Shown here: piece after piece, positions 10,378 to 22,601 of the stretch
Layout of the letters: each line of letters opens with the position of its first letter
How positions within the stretch are numbered: the first letter of the stretch is position 1
DNA from: Blattamonas nauphoetae
Taxonomy: Eukaryota; Preaxostyla; Oxymonadida
DNA: 64,000 nt
NCBI GenBank assembly: GCA_033064195.1
Contig: JARBJD010000129.1
Location: 124,001-188,000 of the forward strand
Direction: 5' to 3'
Notes under the pieces: model-generated
Seen by the model: the letters and a program-made list of their open reading frames with translations, nothing else
Database searches by the model: none
Told to the model about the DNA's origin: nothing
Made by a program: the position numbers and the translations under genes

Positions 10378-11785
10378 TATTTGGGGGTTGACTATAATCA
10401 ATCCGCGAAAGTATCTAAAAACAATCCATTTCGATCAATCCCATCGATTCGATGTTTTCATCAGTTTAACCCATTCGCACTTCACTCTTTCTCTTTCATA
10501 ACTTTTTGAATGCCACATCGTGAAATGACCCAAGAATACTCGACTGAAACCCATCAAGTCTTGATCGACCCATTGGTGATTTGAAAAGCGGAATCGGCAA
10601 TTCCATGAACAGTTTCCTCCCAAACTCAACATATCTTCAGTGGAATGATCAAACATCAATCTCTAGTCATCATTTCCAAGACTCTCCCTCAACTTCGGCA
10701 CGATCTCCATCAGAGATGTCATTCGATGACGAAACAGCACTCTGGTGTCTCTCAGAGGACGCAACAACAAGTTAAGGGACAGAATCAACAAAGCAAAGAA
10801 GAAAGAAGAAAAGTGGACGGGAGTCAGAGTATCGTGTGAGGTGTATTCGGGTGGGAAACGAACGAACTGTCAAATGAGCAGTTTATGTTCTCTCACGCAT
10901 CGTCGTTGTTCTTTTCGTCGCCATCGTTCGCTGGGTTTCCTCTTCGGCAGACGGAGCAGACACAGTGACCGTTCTACGAGAATCACACCGCAAGGAAGGC
11001 ACCTCTCCAATTTCTCTCCTTTCCACCCTCGCCCCACAGATTCTCTGATGCTCAACATAGAGTCGTGCATCGCAGCCAGCACGACGAACCTATTTATGAG
11101 AATTAAGGCAAATCATTGACCAGCTTGCCGGCATCCTGCCACACATCGTATCCGCCGTTCTCCTTGCGCTCTCTCTCGCTCATGTCGCTTGGAAGGATTA
11201 GATACAAGTGCCGCTCGGCTCAGATGAGAAAGGATGGAGAGAGTGGTTGAATGAGTGAGTCAGGTGAAGCGCACGTGGATCGTGGAGTATCTGACACTGT
11301 TCATGACGAAATTGAAGGAAGTGGTCATTGTAGAGTGCGATCCTCACAGTGAGACTGGACATGAACATAGAATTCACGTACTTCACTCATCGAATGAGCG
11401 GAACCCGGTGGTGGGACGTGTTTGTGGTGATTGACGGGCAATTCAGTAGATCGAGCTATTTCTGAGATTCTTTTCATCTCAAAAGAAATGGAGTTTTTGT
11501 GGAAATTGTGACTCTGTTTTGATTTAGTTCCGTCTTCCACTTCGGTGACTTGATCGTTCATTTTGTCATTTCGTAACTTTCTTTCGGTTAGGATCAACTT
11601 TGAGAACTAAATAGATGAGAATCATCATCTCTTCAGTTTGAAAACTCGATCTGTATTAAAATGAAAAGGCGAAGGGTGATGTATTAAACGAGATGAAAAT
11701 GTCGGATTGATGGGATTGATCGAAATGGATTGTTTTTAGATACTTTGGTGGATTGATTATAGTCAACCCCCTTATTTGATAGAAA
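10378..11785. repeat. Inverted repeat pair of about 120 bases, 1.2 kb apart
   Basis: The + strand near 10385 reads gggggttgactataatcaat and goes on through tctaaaaacaatccatttcg. The reverse complement of about 11660-11785 contains both strings in the same order, with a few mismatches between. The arms are separated by about 1.16 kb with no recognised gene. This may be a fold-back element or two oppositely inserted copies of one repeat. I could not define a target duplication. Confidence 0.65.
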
Positions 11786-11850
11786 TTGTGACCGTCAACA
11801 ACACCAGTTGAATTGGGAAGCAGACTCAAAACTCCGCTCTCCATCCCTTC

Positions 11851-12115
11851 CTTCCTCTCTCCTCCCTCCCTCCACCTCTCACACCGCCACTCAGCCACAC
11901 ACTCGCCCACCCTTCCTCTCTCCTCCCTCCCTCCACCTCTCACACCGCCACTCAGCCACACACTCGCCCACCCTTCCTCTCTCCTCCCTCCCTCCACCTC
12001 TCACACCGCCTCTCAGCCACACATTCGCCCACCCTTCCTCTCTCCTCCCTCCCTCCACCTCTCACACCGCCACTCAGCCACACACTCGCCCACCCTTCCT
12101 CTCTCCTCTCTCTCC
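11851..12115 (+). repeat. 61-base minisatellite, about 4.3 copies
   Basis: The string acctctcacaccgc recurs at 11874, 11935, 11996 and 12057, a strict 61-base period. The unit also contains cagccacacactcgcccacc and a ctctcctccctccctcc tract. Single copies of the same unit occur in the array spacers near 2370 and 8400, so this minisatellite seems to have expanded from spacer sequence. All six frames look open because of composition; it is not coding. Confidence 0.9.
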
Positions 12116-12331
12116 CCGTCGATTATCTCTGTCATATCCCGATCAACTAAATCGACACAAATGGACGAATCTTTCGCAATCTGCGTTCTTTGTACAATAT
12201 ACATTTCATCTCTTTGATTGTTATCAAATCATTCATGAATTCCATAAACTCAAGATGATGCACTAAGACAAAAATGCAAAATGAGATAGTTCAACGATGA
12301 CTGACGGAATCTGAGGGCCGATCATTCTCTC

Positions 12332-15136
12332 ATGCCTCCCAAGCATCGTTTGGGGAGAAAGCGCCACGCCACACATCATTCTCCTCAAACAAACCAGATT
12401 TCTTCTTCGATTTTGGACATTCATGTTGCTAATTCACCGATCCCTATCAACATCGAAAAAAGCAGCGAATCACCACTTCATTCACATCCAATACCTTCCG
12501 CAACAGATGCACTCACAATAACCCCCAATGGTCATCAATATATCCAAATTTCCAAACAGATTCTGCAGTATGAAATGAAATTGAAGCGAATCAACATCGG
12601 AACAATGTCGGAACGGCCACCCCAGGATGATGATGCAATCACTCTTCCCACCTCCATCGCGTCAGATTGGAGATTGGTGCTTCATGATTCGATCACATCC
12701 GATACTCTTCGTCAAGGGTGTCTCTCTATCTTCGAACACGTAAACTCGGGACAAAACTTAGCGCCAATTGAAGTGAACCATGCTGTCCGTTTCCTGGAAT
12801 ATGCGGGTATCCACGTTAAATATCGCAGGTACCCCCACAACCAACTCCTCGAACCCTTATTGTCTGAAGAATTGTGTCGGAAAAGAAACGTGACGTCTGC
12901 TCTCGTCAAACTGGTTTGTCATTCATCAGACACACTCCGAACTGCTGCTTTCTCCTTCTTGGACGTTCGTTTCTCTCCTTCATCGAGTGACATCTATCCT
13001 GAAGTGGCTGTGACTGATTTGTTGCCTCAACTCATCAAATCTCTCAATCCACTTGAACACCCGTTGAATGGAACAACAACCAAATTCCATCGCCACCTCA
13101 CCTCGATCTTGGACAATTTTTTCGGCAATTCCGAACCAAAAGACGTACGCCGCGGTATTCTAATCTACATGTCACCTTCTCGCCTCAGATCCCTCCAACC
13201 ACAAAGCCTTGATTCTATTTTCAATTCATCCCTCAAATATTTGCGGACTCTAACTGCTGCTCCTTCTTGTTCTGCTGATACACGTCCCGGTCTCCTGCTC
13301 TTTTCGGACATGCCACAATTCAATCTAATCATGATGAATACAGGACTTCGTTCCCAATATCCGGAAATTCAACCTGTTTTCGGAGAGATTCGAAAGGAGA
13401 TTTTGGCAGAATTGGCTAAACTGTTGGGTCTTTCATCGATTCATGAAGCCGACCTCTGTCTCCACTCGAACTGGAAATATCCCAAAACCGCTGAACCCTG
13501 GTTGAAGGGATTTGAATATCTGCTTGGTCGAGTGAGCGAAGGGACACAGTTCTCCGATTTGGAAACGCTGGCCATCGCGCTCTTGCTGTCGAATCGTCCC
13601 TCTTTTTTGGAGCTGTTCTTCGATTCTGACGACAAATTTGGATTCAAAATCAAAGATACAATCATGTCTTCGTCGAAATTGGACACAAATTCACTTTGGA
13701 CTCTGTTTACCCCAACTCAACCGCACCATGCCACAATCATCCACAAATCTCTCAAAGAATTCATACGTCACGATCATCCAATCACTTTTGAGAAGCAGAT
13801 ATGGAATGGCTGGTTCACCAGCTTTGTCAATGCGGTTAGTCCATCAAAACTGCCATTCACTGGTGAATTCATCGCACTCCACATAACACTCATAGAAGTG
13901 TTGCGTGAACATCTCCACATGATTGATCTGAACGACTTCGGAAGGAAGTGTGAATGGAAAGATGAGTCTCGAAGCGAACTGGACGAGACATACCGCGCGT
14001 TCTACACACACACGAGGGATTACATCGACCATCTGAATCTTCATCCATTCGCGTTGGACGATGAGAGATCTGACGTGATTCTCAACTTTCTCAGAAAATG
14101 GTATCTGCGGGATTTCGAAAACAGCTTGAACAAGCCGTATCGAGAAGATACGAGAAAAGCGATGGACGAAGTTGCTCTCTCATCATCGTCTCCACCCTCC
14201 ATCCTCACATCTGAGCTTGTGTGTCATCTCACGGACGACGAGGTCATCAACATTGTCGACAGAATTGTTGCTCTGCTCGAAAGTGACTCGTGTTTGGATG
14301 ACGACACCATCCTTCGGATCTGCGCGTTCCACAAACATCAGCGGCAATATGTTCATCTGCCCGACTTGTTCAGAAAAGCAGGAAGATCAATTGAACAATA
14401 CTTCCACGCCTTTGAATGTCTCCTCTCTCTCCCCATCGACTATTTTGATCGATCACCAGTCAACTATCTCCTCACGAGCCGATGGGATACAAAACCAACA
14501 TTCGACGAGTGGGACGATGTTGATTTCGAGAGGGTTGGAATTGTGAAACGAGTGATCAGCCAGAACACTCTCCCCGTCGACTCTGACTCGAATCCACTCA
14601 ACAAACTGCTTCTTCCTTTTGTCTTCGAAATCATCCCGCTTGCTCCCCACTGCGCTGCTCGACTGTGTCAATCACAACTCGACCGCCTGCTTGCTCCTTC
14701 AGTCGATGTTCTCTGTGCATACTTCATCCGACCACCAGACGGAAGCTGGCGAGAAAGTAAGAAACGCAAGGAACTGTTCGTCAAGCTCTGTCAATATTGT
14801 GATCAGCGTGTGACTTCCCACTGTCTCAAAAGGACTGGATTCTTCTCTCGCTTTGTGACTGCGATGTTCGACCACAATTTCAAAGCAAGCGAGTTCTTCT
14901 TCAAGCTGATCATTGCTCATGGTTTATCCAACAAGCTAGAAATCGAAGACCTCATCACGGTTCAACGAAGAGTCCCCAACTTTCTGGAGGAAGGCTGGCA
15001 GGACGCGATGGAATCCCTCTTCGTCCACGGGAAGGATGTCGCGAATATCCACACCCCATACAAAATAAAACCAATGATGCGATTCTTTGGGGGAAACGTC
15101 AGCTGTTCGCACGGATTGAATGTGACTCACTGGTGA
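12332..15136 (+). CDS. Large helical-repeat family protein (934 aa)
   Basis: Single open frame from ATG 12332 (MPPKHRLGRKRHATHH, a basic start) to the stop at 15136. Residues about 1-95 are low-complexity. A later segment, TDLLPQLIKSLNPLEHPL (near residue 230), matches the core motif of the array genes (ADLIPQIINSLNPLSLSF), so it is a long member of the same superfamily. The C-terminal block contains FFSRFVTAMFDHNFKASEFF and VPNFLEEGWQDAMESLFVHG, followed by MMRFFGGNVS. These correspond to the conserved EGIEDVIEG and GMN ends of the short members. No membrane span or catalytic motif. Function unknown; a scaffold-like helical solenoid is inferred. Confidence 0.8.
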   Translation: MPPKHRLGRKRHATHHSPQTNQISSSILDIHVANSPIPINIEKSSESPLHSHPIPSATDALTITPNGHQYIQISKQILQYEMKLKRINIGTMSERPPQDDDAITLPTSIASDWRLVLHDSITSDTLRQGCLSIFEHVNSGQNLAPIEVNHAVRFLEYAGIHVKYRRYPHNQLLEPLLSEELCRKRNVTSALVKLVCHSSDTLRTAAFSFLDVRFSPSSSDIYPEVAVTDLLPQLIKSLNPLEHPLNGTTTKFHRHLTSILDNFFGNSEPKDVRRGILIYMSPSRLRSLQPQSLDSIFNSSLKYLRTLTAAPSCSADTRPGLLLFSDMPQFNLIMMNTGLRSQYPEIQPVFGEIRKEILAELAKLLGLSSIHEADLCLHSNWKYPKTAEPWLKGFEYLLGRVSEGTQFSDLETLAIALLLSNRPSFLELFFDSDDKFGFKIKDTIMSSSKLDTNSLWTLFTPTQPHHATIIHKSLKEFIRHDHPITFEKQIWNGWFTSFVNAVSPSKLPFTGEFIALHITLIEVLREHLHMIDLNDFGRKCEWKDESRSELDETYRAFYTHTRDYIDHLNLHPFALDDERSDVILNFLRKWYLRDFENSLNKPYREDTRKAMDEVALSSSSPPSILTSELVCHLTDDEVINIVDRIVALLESDSCLDDDTILRICAFHKHQRQYVHLPDLFRKAGRSIEQYFHAFECLLSLPIDYFDRSPVNYLLTSRWDTKPTFDEWDDVDFERVGIVKRVISQNTLPVDSDSNPLNKLLLPFVFEIIPLAPHCAARLCQSQLDRLLAPSVDVLCAYFIRPPDGSWRESKKRKELFVKLCQYCDQRVTSHCLKRTGFFSRFVTAMFDHNFKASEFFFKLIIAHGLSNKLEIEDLITVQRRVPNFLEEGWQDAMESLFVHGKDVANIHTPYKIKPMMRFFGGNVSCSHGLNVTHW

Positions 15137-15374
15137 TGTAAACGCCCATTTGTGTGGAATCGATTCAAATTGACGATTTCAACACGTTTTGTGATCAATA
15201 TCCATTTCATTTCATTGATTGTTCTCATCTCATCAAAGGAGTCTATTTTCTCTTTCATTTTTTCTCTCTTTACGAATGAGAAGCCACATCCTCGTCCAAA
15301 TCTTTGAAGCAGAAGACATACTCGACTGGTTTGTCGCACACAACATGACATGTAAGACCTGTGCACTACTACAG
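15137..15374. other. Gap between a helical-repeat gene and its broken tail copy
   Basis: AT-rich trailer of the upstream gene with a pyrimidine stretch near 15240-15270. No gene recognised. Confidence 0.5.
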
Positions 15375-15754
15375 ATTCGTCGGGCTATGTTGACAAAGAT
15401 CGTCGAGAGAGGGTCTTTCTCGAAATCAATACATGGTGTGAGCAGCGCATGATCACTCGGTGGCTCAGTGGAGTCGGATTCTTCTCTCGTCTTGTCAATG
15501 GATTGTTGGATGACAGAACTTCTCTCGCGTGCGAGTCTTTTCTCGACATCATCGTCCACCCACCGCGTTCATCTGACAATGAACAAGCAGAAACGAAGAA
15601 ACATCGACGCACAATTCCGAGCTTTCTGGAGGAAGGCTTGCAGGATGCTGTGGAGTTCATTTTGGTCAGGGAGAAGGATGAAGACACTCTCAAATGTCCT
15701 GTTGCTTGTGTCAACAAAATGATGCGATTTCACGGGGCCAACCTCCGAGATTGA
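15375..15754 (+). pseudogene. Broken C-terminal copy of the large helical-repeat gene
   Basis: Reads INTWCEQRMITRWLSGVGFF, SRLVNGLLDDRTSLACESFL, IPSFLEEGLQDAVEFILV and NKMMRFHGANLRD. This parallels the last 150 residues of the 12332-15136 protein (CDQRVTSHCLKRTGFFSRF and so on, to KPMMRFFGGNVS). Only the tail is present, with no start or upstream domain nearby, so it is a partial duplicate. The stop is at 15754. Confidence 0.75.
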
Positions 15755-16329
15755 TCGCTTACAAACGAACCGACCACATTCAATGTTCTTTGTTCACGTC
15801 ACTTCTTTGATTAAACTCATCTCAGGAATGGATCAGTTTGACCTTAGTAACGTCCCCTCCATCGGAGATGACGACTCATGAGAAGGAAGCAAGTGGGATG
15901 ATGTTCGTGAAAACGGATTGCGGCTCGAAATCTTCAGTGAAGTGACTGACGAGCAATCACAGCCCACTCAGTCAGATGGAAGAGTCCGAGAGAACGATGA
16001 GAAGGAACGAAGAGGGAAATGAAGACAAAACAAGAAGAACGAAAGGAAGCGAAAACGAGAACCCTCACAGTCTGACGACAGCGAAGAAGAACAAAAGCAA
16101 ACTCAATTCTCATCGACCAACAAGAAAGGATGAGAGATCAGTCGAAACAGAAATGGATGAAGTGAGAAGTGTTGTGATGACAGATGAAGCGACGAAAGAA
16201 GAGAAGAATGAAGAGATGCGTGAAAATGAGAAGAAAGGTGAAATGAGAGAAGAAAGAATCAAAATGAACATTGTCGGATGGAAACTAAGAGACAAGAAAA
16301 GAGATGATTTATTGCTTTCAGCCATCCAT
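15755..16329 (+). other. Charged, possibly decayed frames; no clear gene
   Basis: A frame from ATG 15834 (MDQFDLSNVPSIGDDDS) meets a TGA and goes on in the same frame with KWDDVRENGLRLEIFSEVTD, then ends near 16020. A second frame from 15976 is rich in Glu, Lys and Arg and runs into the 3-prime end of the opposite-strand gene. Composition rather than homology makes these look coding. They may be a relic of a small acidic protein gene. Confidence 0.3.
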
Positions 16330-19300
16330 TCAACTCTCACACATCCGACCCTCCACGACACTCTCCTTCTCCACCTTCCTTCCCACAACAATCCCACTCC
16401 CACCAGACATCGATATGGCCTCCAACTCCTTCCCAATCTCCGACAGCGTCGGTCGCTTCGACCCATCCAGCGACAGACAACGCTCAATCAGCGATCCCAT
16501 CGACCCACTCAATTTCGACGTGTTCGGCCACACCCCCATCCCAAGCTGACGCTGAGCATTCACCGCATCGTGCTCCCAAAACGGAACAAGTCCAGTCTCA
16601 ATCTCCCACAACACAAGGCCAAGACTAAAAACTGACGCTCGAACTCCATCGCCCTCTCGACACATCCGAATCGAACTCAGCGTCTCTCCCACCATCTCTG
16701 GCGCCATCCAACGCTGCCCTTCCTCTCGCTTCCGAACCCCCACTTCTCCCACAACCCCTTCCTCTCCTTCAATTCCTCCATCTCCACCATCGCGAAGACG
16801 AAGACACACTCTCCCATTTCCATCAAACAACACCCAATGCGACGACAGCTGCGTCAGAACATCCGCTCCCTTCATTCGCTCAGACACACACACCAGACCC
16901 GAAACAATCTCTCTCTCCACCTTCCTTCGGTCCCACTCCAAAGTCCCTCCCGAGTGAAGTTCACGATACAGCGTCCGTCCACTCTCTGCTCGCCCAACCG
17001 AGAATCCACCACTGCACACCAACACTTCCACAAACTCACCTGAACTCCCAATCTCTCCAGCCACCTCTGATCCCATCTTCGATGTCTCTTTCATATTCAC
17101 ATCAACTCCCGTCCGAGACAGTCCACTGTTTGGGTTCACTTCTCCACTCCAATCGTCTTCCACATCCGCTTTCTCCGAAACCGACATCACTTCCTCGTCC
17201 TCTCGCATCTCCACCATCCCCATCCCCACTCCCTTCCCTGACTTCTTCTTTCTCACAACAATCACCAACAACACAATCACAACCACAATCAGAACACTCC
17301 CTCCCACAATTCCAACTGGAAGCCACCACATCATGTTCTCTTTCACTGATTCCGCTCGCTTCGATGCTGCGTCGGTCTGAATACGCAACCACTCCGAGCT
17401 CACCCCACTCGTCCCAAACAACAATCGTCCTCGCCATTCCAGCGACGAGTCCAACAATCCCAGCGATGAACGAGGAACTGAAATCTTGATTTCTGATTCT
17501 GTGAACGAGCTGGCTGTCGCGACCAAATCAATCTCATCATGTTTTCCTTCGCTTCCATCCTTCTTCACCTCCCACACTTCCAATCTCAATCCACATGGAA
17601 TCAGCATCTCTCCTCCAATCACAATCGAGAAAGACGACGATGATGAGTTCAGTTCACTCCGACAGAGCGATGGGATGAGAGTGGGGACGAAGAGAGGAGA
17701 CGAAACAAGCAAGTCAGATCTACGAAGAGTGCAATCCACATTATCAATCCACATCGACCCATCCTCCCCAACTGTCTGCTCGTCCACCGACAGCGACCCT
17801 CCACCCGAGCAGTGAATGTTCTGGCGGGCTGATGGGAACGACGAGTTCCGCTTTCCGTTCGAAGAGAAGTCACACTTCGAAACTGACAGCGATCCTCCAT
17901 CCATCCACACTCCTCCTCCAGCCATCCCAACAGTCGACACCGAATACAGCTCAGTCGTGCTCTCCACAACTCGAATCACTCCACTCGACCATCCACACAC
18001 ACCACTTTCTTCATTCCTCTCACTCTCACCAATTCCTCCAATCACGCAGCTCTTCAACACAATCTCTGCATCCTTTCCTCCAATCAACACAAACTCAAAA
18101 TCCGAAGATTGAATTGTAATGTCCAGCTGTGACAGTTTACATATTCCACTCGAAACAACCACAGCAGCTCCACTGTTCGTGTTCGAGAGTGATTGAACAG
18201 ACACATCCAGTCGAGCTTGATCCGCATTTCCAGTCGTCACAATCAGAGCCAGCGACGATCCAACTCTGATCGGCTGAGACAGTCTTCCGCGAGATTTGAT
18301 GTGCAGCGTCGTGTCACCAACTCCCAACTCACTCGCAATCCCCCACGCTCGCTCCACTGTCCAGCACGGCCCTTCCACTCCTCCACAATCCCTCTTCTCT
18401 TCTTCTCCACTCTCTCCCCCACCCACACTCAATCCTGACGACTCACTCCGAACTGTCATCACCAACACTGATGGCTTCTCAAGTGTTCGGAATCTCGTCT
18501 GAACAACAGGAATCTCGACTATCCCGATCGTCGCTTTCCGAACTGTGCATTCCTTCCCATATTCCCAACCACAACCAACACTTCCCCCAAACAGCATCGT
18601 CTCTGACTGTCCTTCTGTCTCACTCCACATCCAAACATCAAACGACTCATCCGAGCTCAGTGAAATAGCAACACGCTCTCCCACTCCCAACCCAACTCCC
18701 TCAACCACAATCACCATCGACGTCCCAATCGAATTCCCAGACACTGCTCGAATCTTCGAAATGTGTCGAGTGTCCAGTCTCACTTCATGTGGTGTCGTGA
18801 AGAACACTTCCGAGACAACTACTCCATCTTCCGTCTCGTTCGTCAAGTGCTCCACTGTGTAGTTATGTCCAAATCGCAACTTCCCGTCTTCCAACACGCT
18901 CAGCTGCAGTCGTTCCGAGATTGCTGATGTCGGGTCTGTTTCTGATCCTCGCACTGCAATCGTCACAACATGTTCGTCGTTGTGTTCAGTTTCATCCAGA
19001 CTGATTCCACGAAGTGTGAGTGTGTACGTCTCTTTCGACACAAATCCACTTCCAGTCACTTCGATCACCACACTCTCCATTGATTCCACAGAGCACGAAA
19101 CTCCACTCACTCGAACAGGAGCAGGAGGAACCAGAAACGAGAGTGAGGGAGAGAAGATGATGGAAGAAACAGACTCAGATGATGCTGATTGGACTGTGTA
19201 TTTCCGTCCATATTTCAGTTGAATCGGTTGGAGTTCGTCTTTCGAGTACACAATCGCAGTGAGTGTTCCATGTGAGGAAGAATCGAAGACACAGACGAGT

Positions 19301-22300
19301 TCTATTGATGTGTCGTCGCTGTCTTCAAACACAACCAACTTCACTTCGCCAACAGGAACAGTACTCCCAACAATCTCCATCCGAACTGATGTCTTCGCGG
19401 AATCAACAAACTCCACATCTCCAAACGAGAGCAGACGAGAGTGTGGATCGGCGGGAATCGAGAACGAGTTCTTCCTTCAGTCAATCAGAATCTGAACGGA
19501 AGAATCCCCAATCAGTCGAACTTCCTTCACAATCTCGGTGTCTCCAAACGACAGAATCGCTGACGATCCAAACACCGACACACGAATCGGTTGACATTCT
19601 CGTTCAGCTGTTCGAGATCCATTGAACACTGCAATCAGTTCAACTCCACTCAACAGCTCCACTTCGTACGCTCCTCCTTCCATCTCTCGCCCAACAACCA
19701 CAATCTCTGCGTTCTCCCCATCATCCAACAGACTGCACTTCACTCCCACAATCCGAGCTGGCTCACTCGGCATCGTAAATCGAATGCCGGCTGCAAAGAT
19801 TGGTGTTCCTTGCTGTTTGTCCACAACCGAGATCACTTTGTAGTTCTCGCCGTATTCAAGCGAAATCAATCCATCATCGTTTCCTCCCAAATCGAACAGA
19901 GTGACAGCGTTGGTCTCGATGATCCCGATCGTATCATTGAACAGTTCGAGTGTCTTCCGCTCTCCATCTGATCTCTCAATCTCCATCTCTAATGTCGAGT
20001 CAGCCGGAAGCGAGGACGAAAGAATCGAAAGAGTCACTCGTGTCTTCTCGTCATCCTCAAACTCACTCACATCCACTCCAATCACTCCAACTGGCATCGG
20101 AACTGTGAACATCAACGCCGACGAGTCCAGCGCAATCGACACCGACGGGTCAGCAATGCTCCGAACACTCTCCACTTCGTACTCCGACCCAAATCGCAGT
20201 TTCGCTGAGTCCCCAACAACCGACACTGCTGCTGCTGTTTCCGAGTTCATCCCTTCCCCACTGAACACAACCTCAAACCCACCACCATCCAACTCTTTCA
20301 GACCAACCAGATACGCTCCCGACGACACCAGCACTCCCCCCAGACCAACCACTGCAAATCGGTTCGACCCATCCAAATTGCATGTCGTCCGAGTGATCCG
20401 AGCAACTGGCGGAACTGCAAACACTTTCTCTCCAATCAACACATCCACTCCCGCCACACACACTCCAACCACTACGAACTCTGACACTGGCTCACTCAGC
20501 TCTCCATCCTCTCCAACCGACACCACACTCACTCCCTCCCGAGATGTCACTCCCTTCGAGTCGAATTCCGTCCCGAATGTGAAGAACAACAAGCGTGGTC
20601 GATTCTGGACTGTGATGCTTCCTCCCTCTCCCTTCTGCAGAATCACAAGATGTTTTCCACTCACTGACATGTTCAGAGTGAGTGTGAGTGTCACGTGTGT
20701 GTCATTTATGCAAGCTGAGGTGAGAGACATCACTCGAGCAGCGAAGACCGTTGATGGAATCAGCTGGCTGTCGAATGATCTCGAACTATTAAAGAACACG
20801 TTCGGTTTCTTCGACGTGGAATCACACTCAACAACACTCACCGAGTGGAGATATTCCGAAATCTCCCCAGTGGAATAAACGTCATGACCACGTCGAGCGA
20901 CAGAGAAACAGTTTCGGAACTGGAGACGATCCAGATTGATGAATTGAGTGTAGGAGAGACAGATTCCTCCGCCTCCAAATCCTGCATTTGGACTTATTTG
21001 TTGACAGTTCTGTACCAGACTGTTTGAGATGGCCAAGATGGAGTCTTCAAAAGCTTGCCAGTACAAAGCTCCTCCAAAGGACCCTGTCGACGAGTTGATG
21101 AAAACACAGCTGTCAATGCAGTGACAAGCTGAGTTGTAAAGGTAGAGACTTCCGCCATACGTGGCGGACGAGCATCCGACAAAGGACGACTGAGAGAGCG
21201 TGAAGTCTCCTCTGACTGAAACGGCCCCACCAGTAGTTGTCGATCGACAGTTCAGAAACGAACAAGACTCGATGCGAAGAGACTTCATATTGTCGGCATA
21301 GATTGCAGCACCGGATTGACTGGATGTGATCGCTGAGAATGTGCAGTTGCGGAAGAATTGAGGTGTGCCAGGCGACAATGTGACCCTGGTTGTGATGATT
21401 TCGTTCTTTCGTGTTGGTTCGTCTGCCAGACATCTGACGAAAGATGAGTTTGTGCACAGCACATCTCCACCCAAGTTCATCTCGTTCATCGTCGTTCCCG
21501 ACAGATGGTTCGTCGAATCTCGAACACAACACCCAACCACTCGCTGCGACACAGAATCGAAAAGGGTTTTTCGGACTGAGTGAGTGGAAGAAGATGAAGT
21601 GACGTTGGAGAGAGAGGAGTGGGAGAGAGTGGTTGAGATTGAACCAAGGTCAGAAGGCGACGAAGTGATTGATTCGCCGAAATCGAAAAGAGGGCCAGTT
21701 TGGAGAATGAGGGAAGAGTCGGTGAGGGAGAGGGAGTGGGCAGAGATGGAGACAGAAGGAGGAGGGAGGGATGGTTGGAGTGAGGTGGATGGAAGGCAGC
21801 TCGCGAGAGGAAGGAGAGAGGGAGAGCAGCACGAAATGTGAGAGCATCCAACAAACACAAGACTGCTTCCCTCACAACTCCAATCACTCTCAACCACAAA
21901 CGGCGACACAAGCAAGTTCGATCGCATCCAGCATGAGCACACTGACACACTCGAGCTCCACACAACACTCACAACACTCCCAACTTCACTCGTGTCCAAA
22001 CACAATCCAGACAGCTGGCTCGTCGAATTCCGAATCACGAAGAGCGAGTGACATTCCCTGTTCCTTCCGGGTTGGCCAGGGAGGAGGGGAGAGGGGAGTG
22101 AGGTGGGAGTGCGAGGTGATGGGACGAGTGTCGAGTTCTTCCCATTCACTTTCAGGTTTCGCGACACAACTTCGAAGTTCGACAGGTGGAACGAGCCATG
22201 TGGAACGGTGATCGAGTCATCCAATGAATGAAGAGACGATGTGAGGAATGGTTGGAGATTGGTGATGGGAGAGGAGAGGGGCTGATGTGGAAGGGATTCG

Positions 22301-22347
22301 AAATGAGGAACGAGAGATTGGACGGATATGAAGACGAATATGATCAT
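16330..22347 (-). CDS. Giant beta-helix surface protein with TM span and pseudokinase tail
   Basis: About 2005 codons from ATG 22347 to the stop at 16330, with a single in-frame TGA at 19477-19479. On both sides the frame and domain pattern continue. The N-terminus (MIIFVFISVQSL) is signal-like. Residues about 60-550 are right-handed beta-helix-like, with Ser/Thr-rich rungs such as SLRIESCSFLNCRSTTTGGA and the family motif DSTNHLSGTTM. Next come repeated beta-sandwich-like units with GVKCSLLDDG-type motifs. One membrane span (GIVGGSVLIVVVIVLLVIVV, near 17250-17330) is followed by a basic stop-transfer stretch. The tail (about 16370-17030) is kinase-like, with RWMAPEMV, SLGLVLWEIETGLVPFW and RPTLSEI, but no HRD or DFG, so it is a pseudokinase. 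Inferred role: cell-surface receptor or adhesin. The TGA may be recent decay, a sequence error or readthrough. Confidence 0.75.
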
Positions 22348-22601
22348 CGTTCAAGACGGGTTCGTTGGTTGTAGCGGAAGGAATCAATGTTGGGCTTGAT
22401 TCGGATTTGTTGTCAACTAAGAGTGAGATGGAACGACGACAATGCTGCAATTTCAACTCGGAGTATTTGAAGGACCTTGCGATGAATGAGGTCGATTAGA
22501 AGGCAAAACAGTGGAAACAGATTGCGTGAAGCCTCTTTCGGGTATGTCAGAGAGAATAGTCCAGTCTCAGCGGGAAGAAAGCGGATGATGAAGATCTTGT
22601 T

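Larger units (their letters stand above)
10081..12331. other. Repeat-rich intergenic region
   Basis: The spacer tail after gene D matches the other units only to about 10195. The rest has no convincing gene. It holds an inverted repeat pair (about 10378-10500 and 11660-11785) and the minisatellite at 11851-12115. A stretch near 10860-11080 has several overlapping short frames on both strands but no recognisable protein. The part from 10330 to 10380 resembles 2870-2915 in spacer 1. Confidence 0.6.

Noticed and set aside
15976-16635. 219-codon charged plus-strand frame running into the end of the beta-helix gene
   Set aside because: Glu/Lys-rich by composition, and its second half is antisense to the pseudokinase tail. 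Kept only as a possible relic, not as a gene.
17082-21230. Many plus-strand frames opposite the giant beta-helix gene
   Set aside because: Antisense shadows of a Ser/Val-rich gene; no domain, and the minus strand carries the continuous domain pattern.
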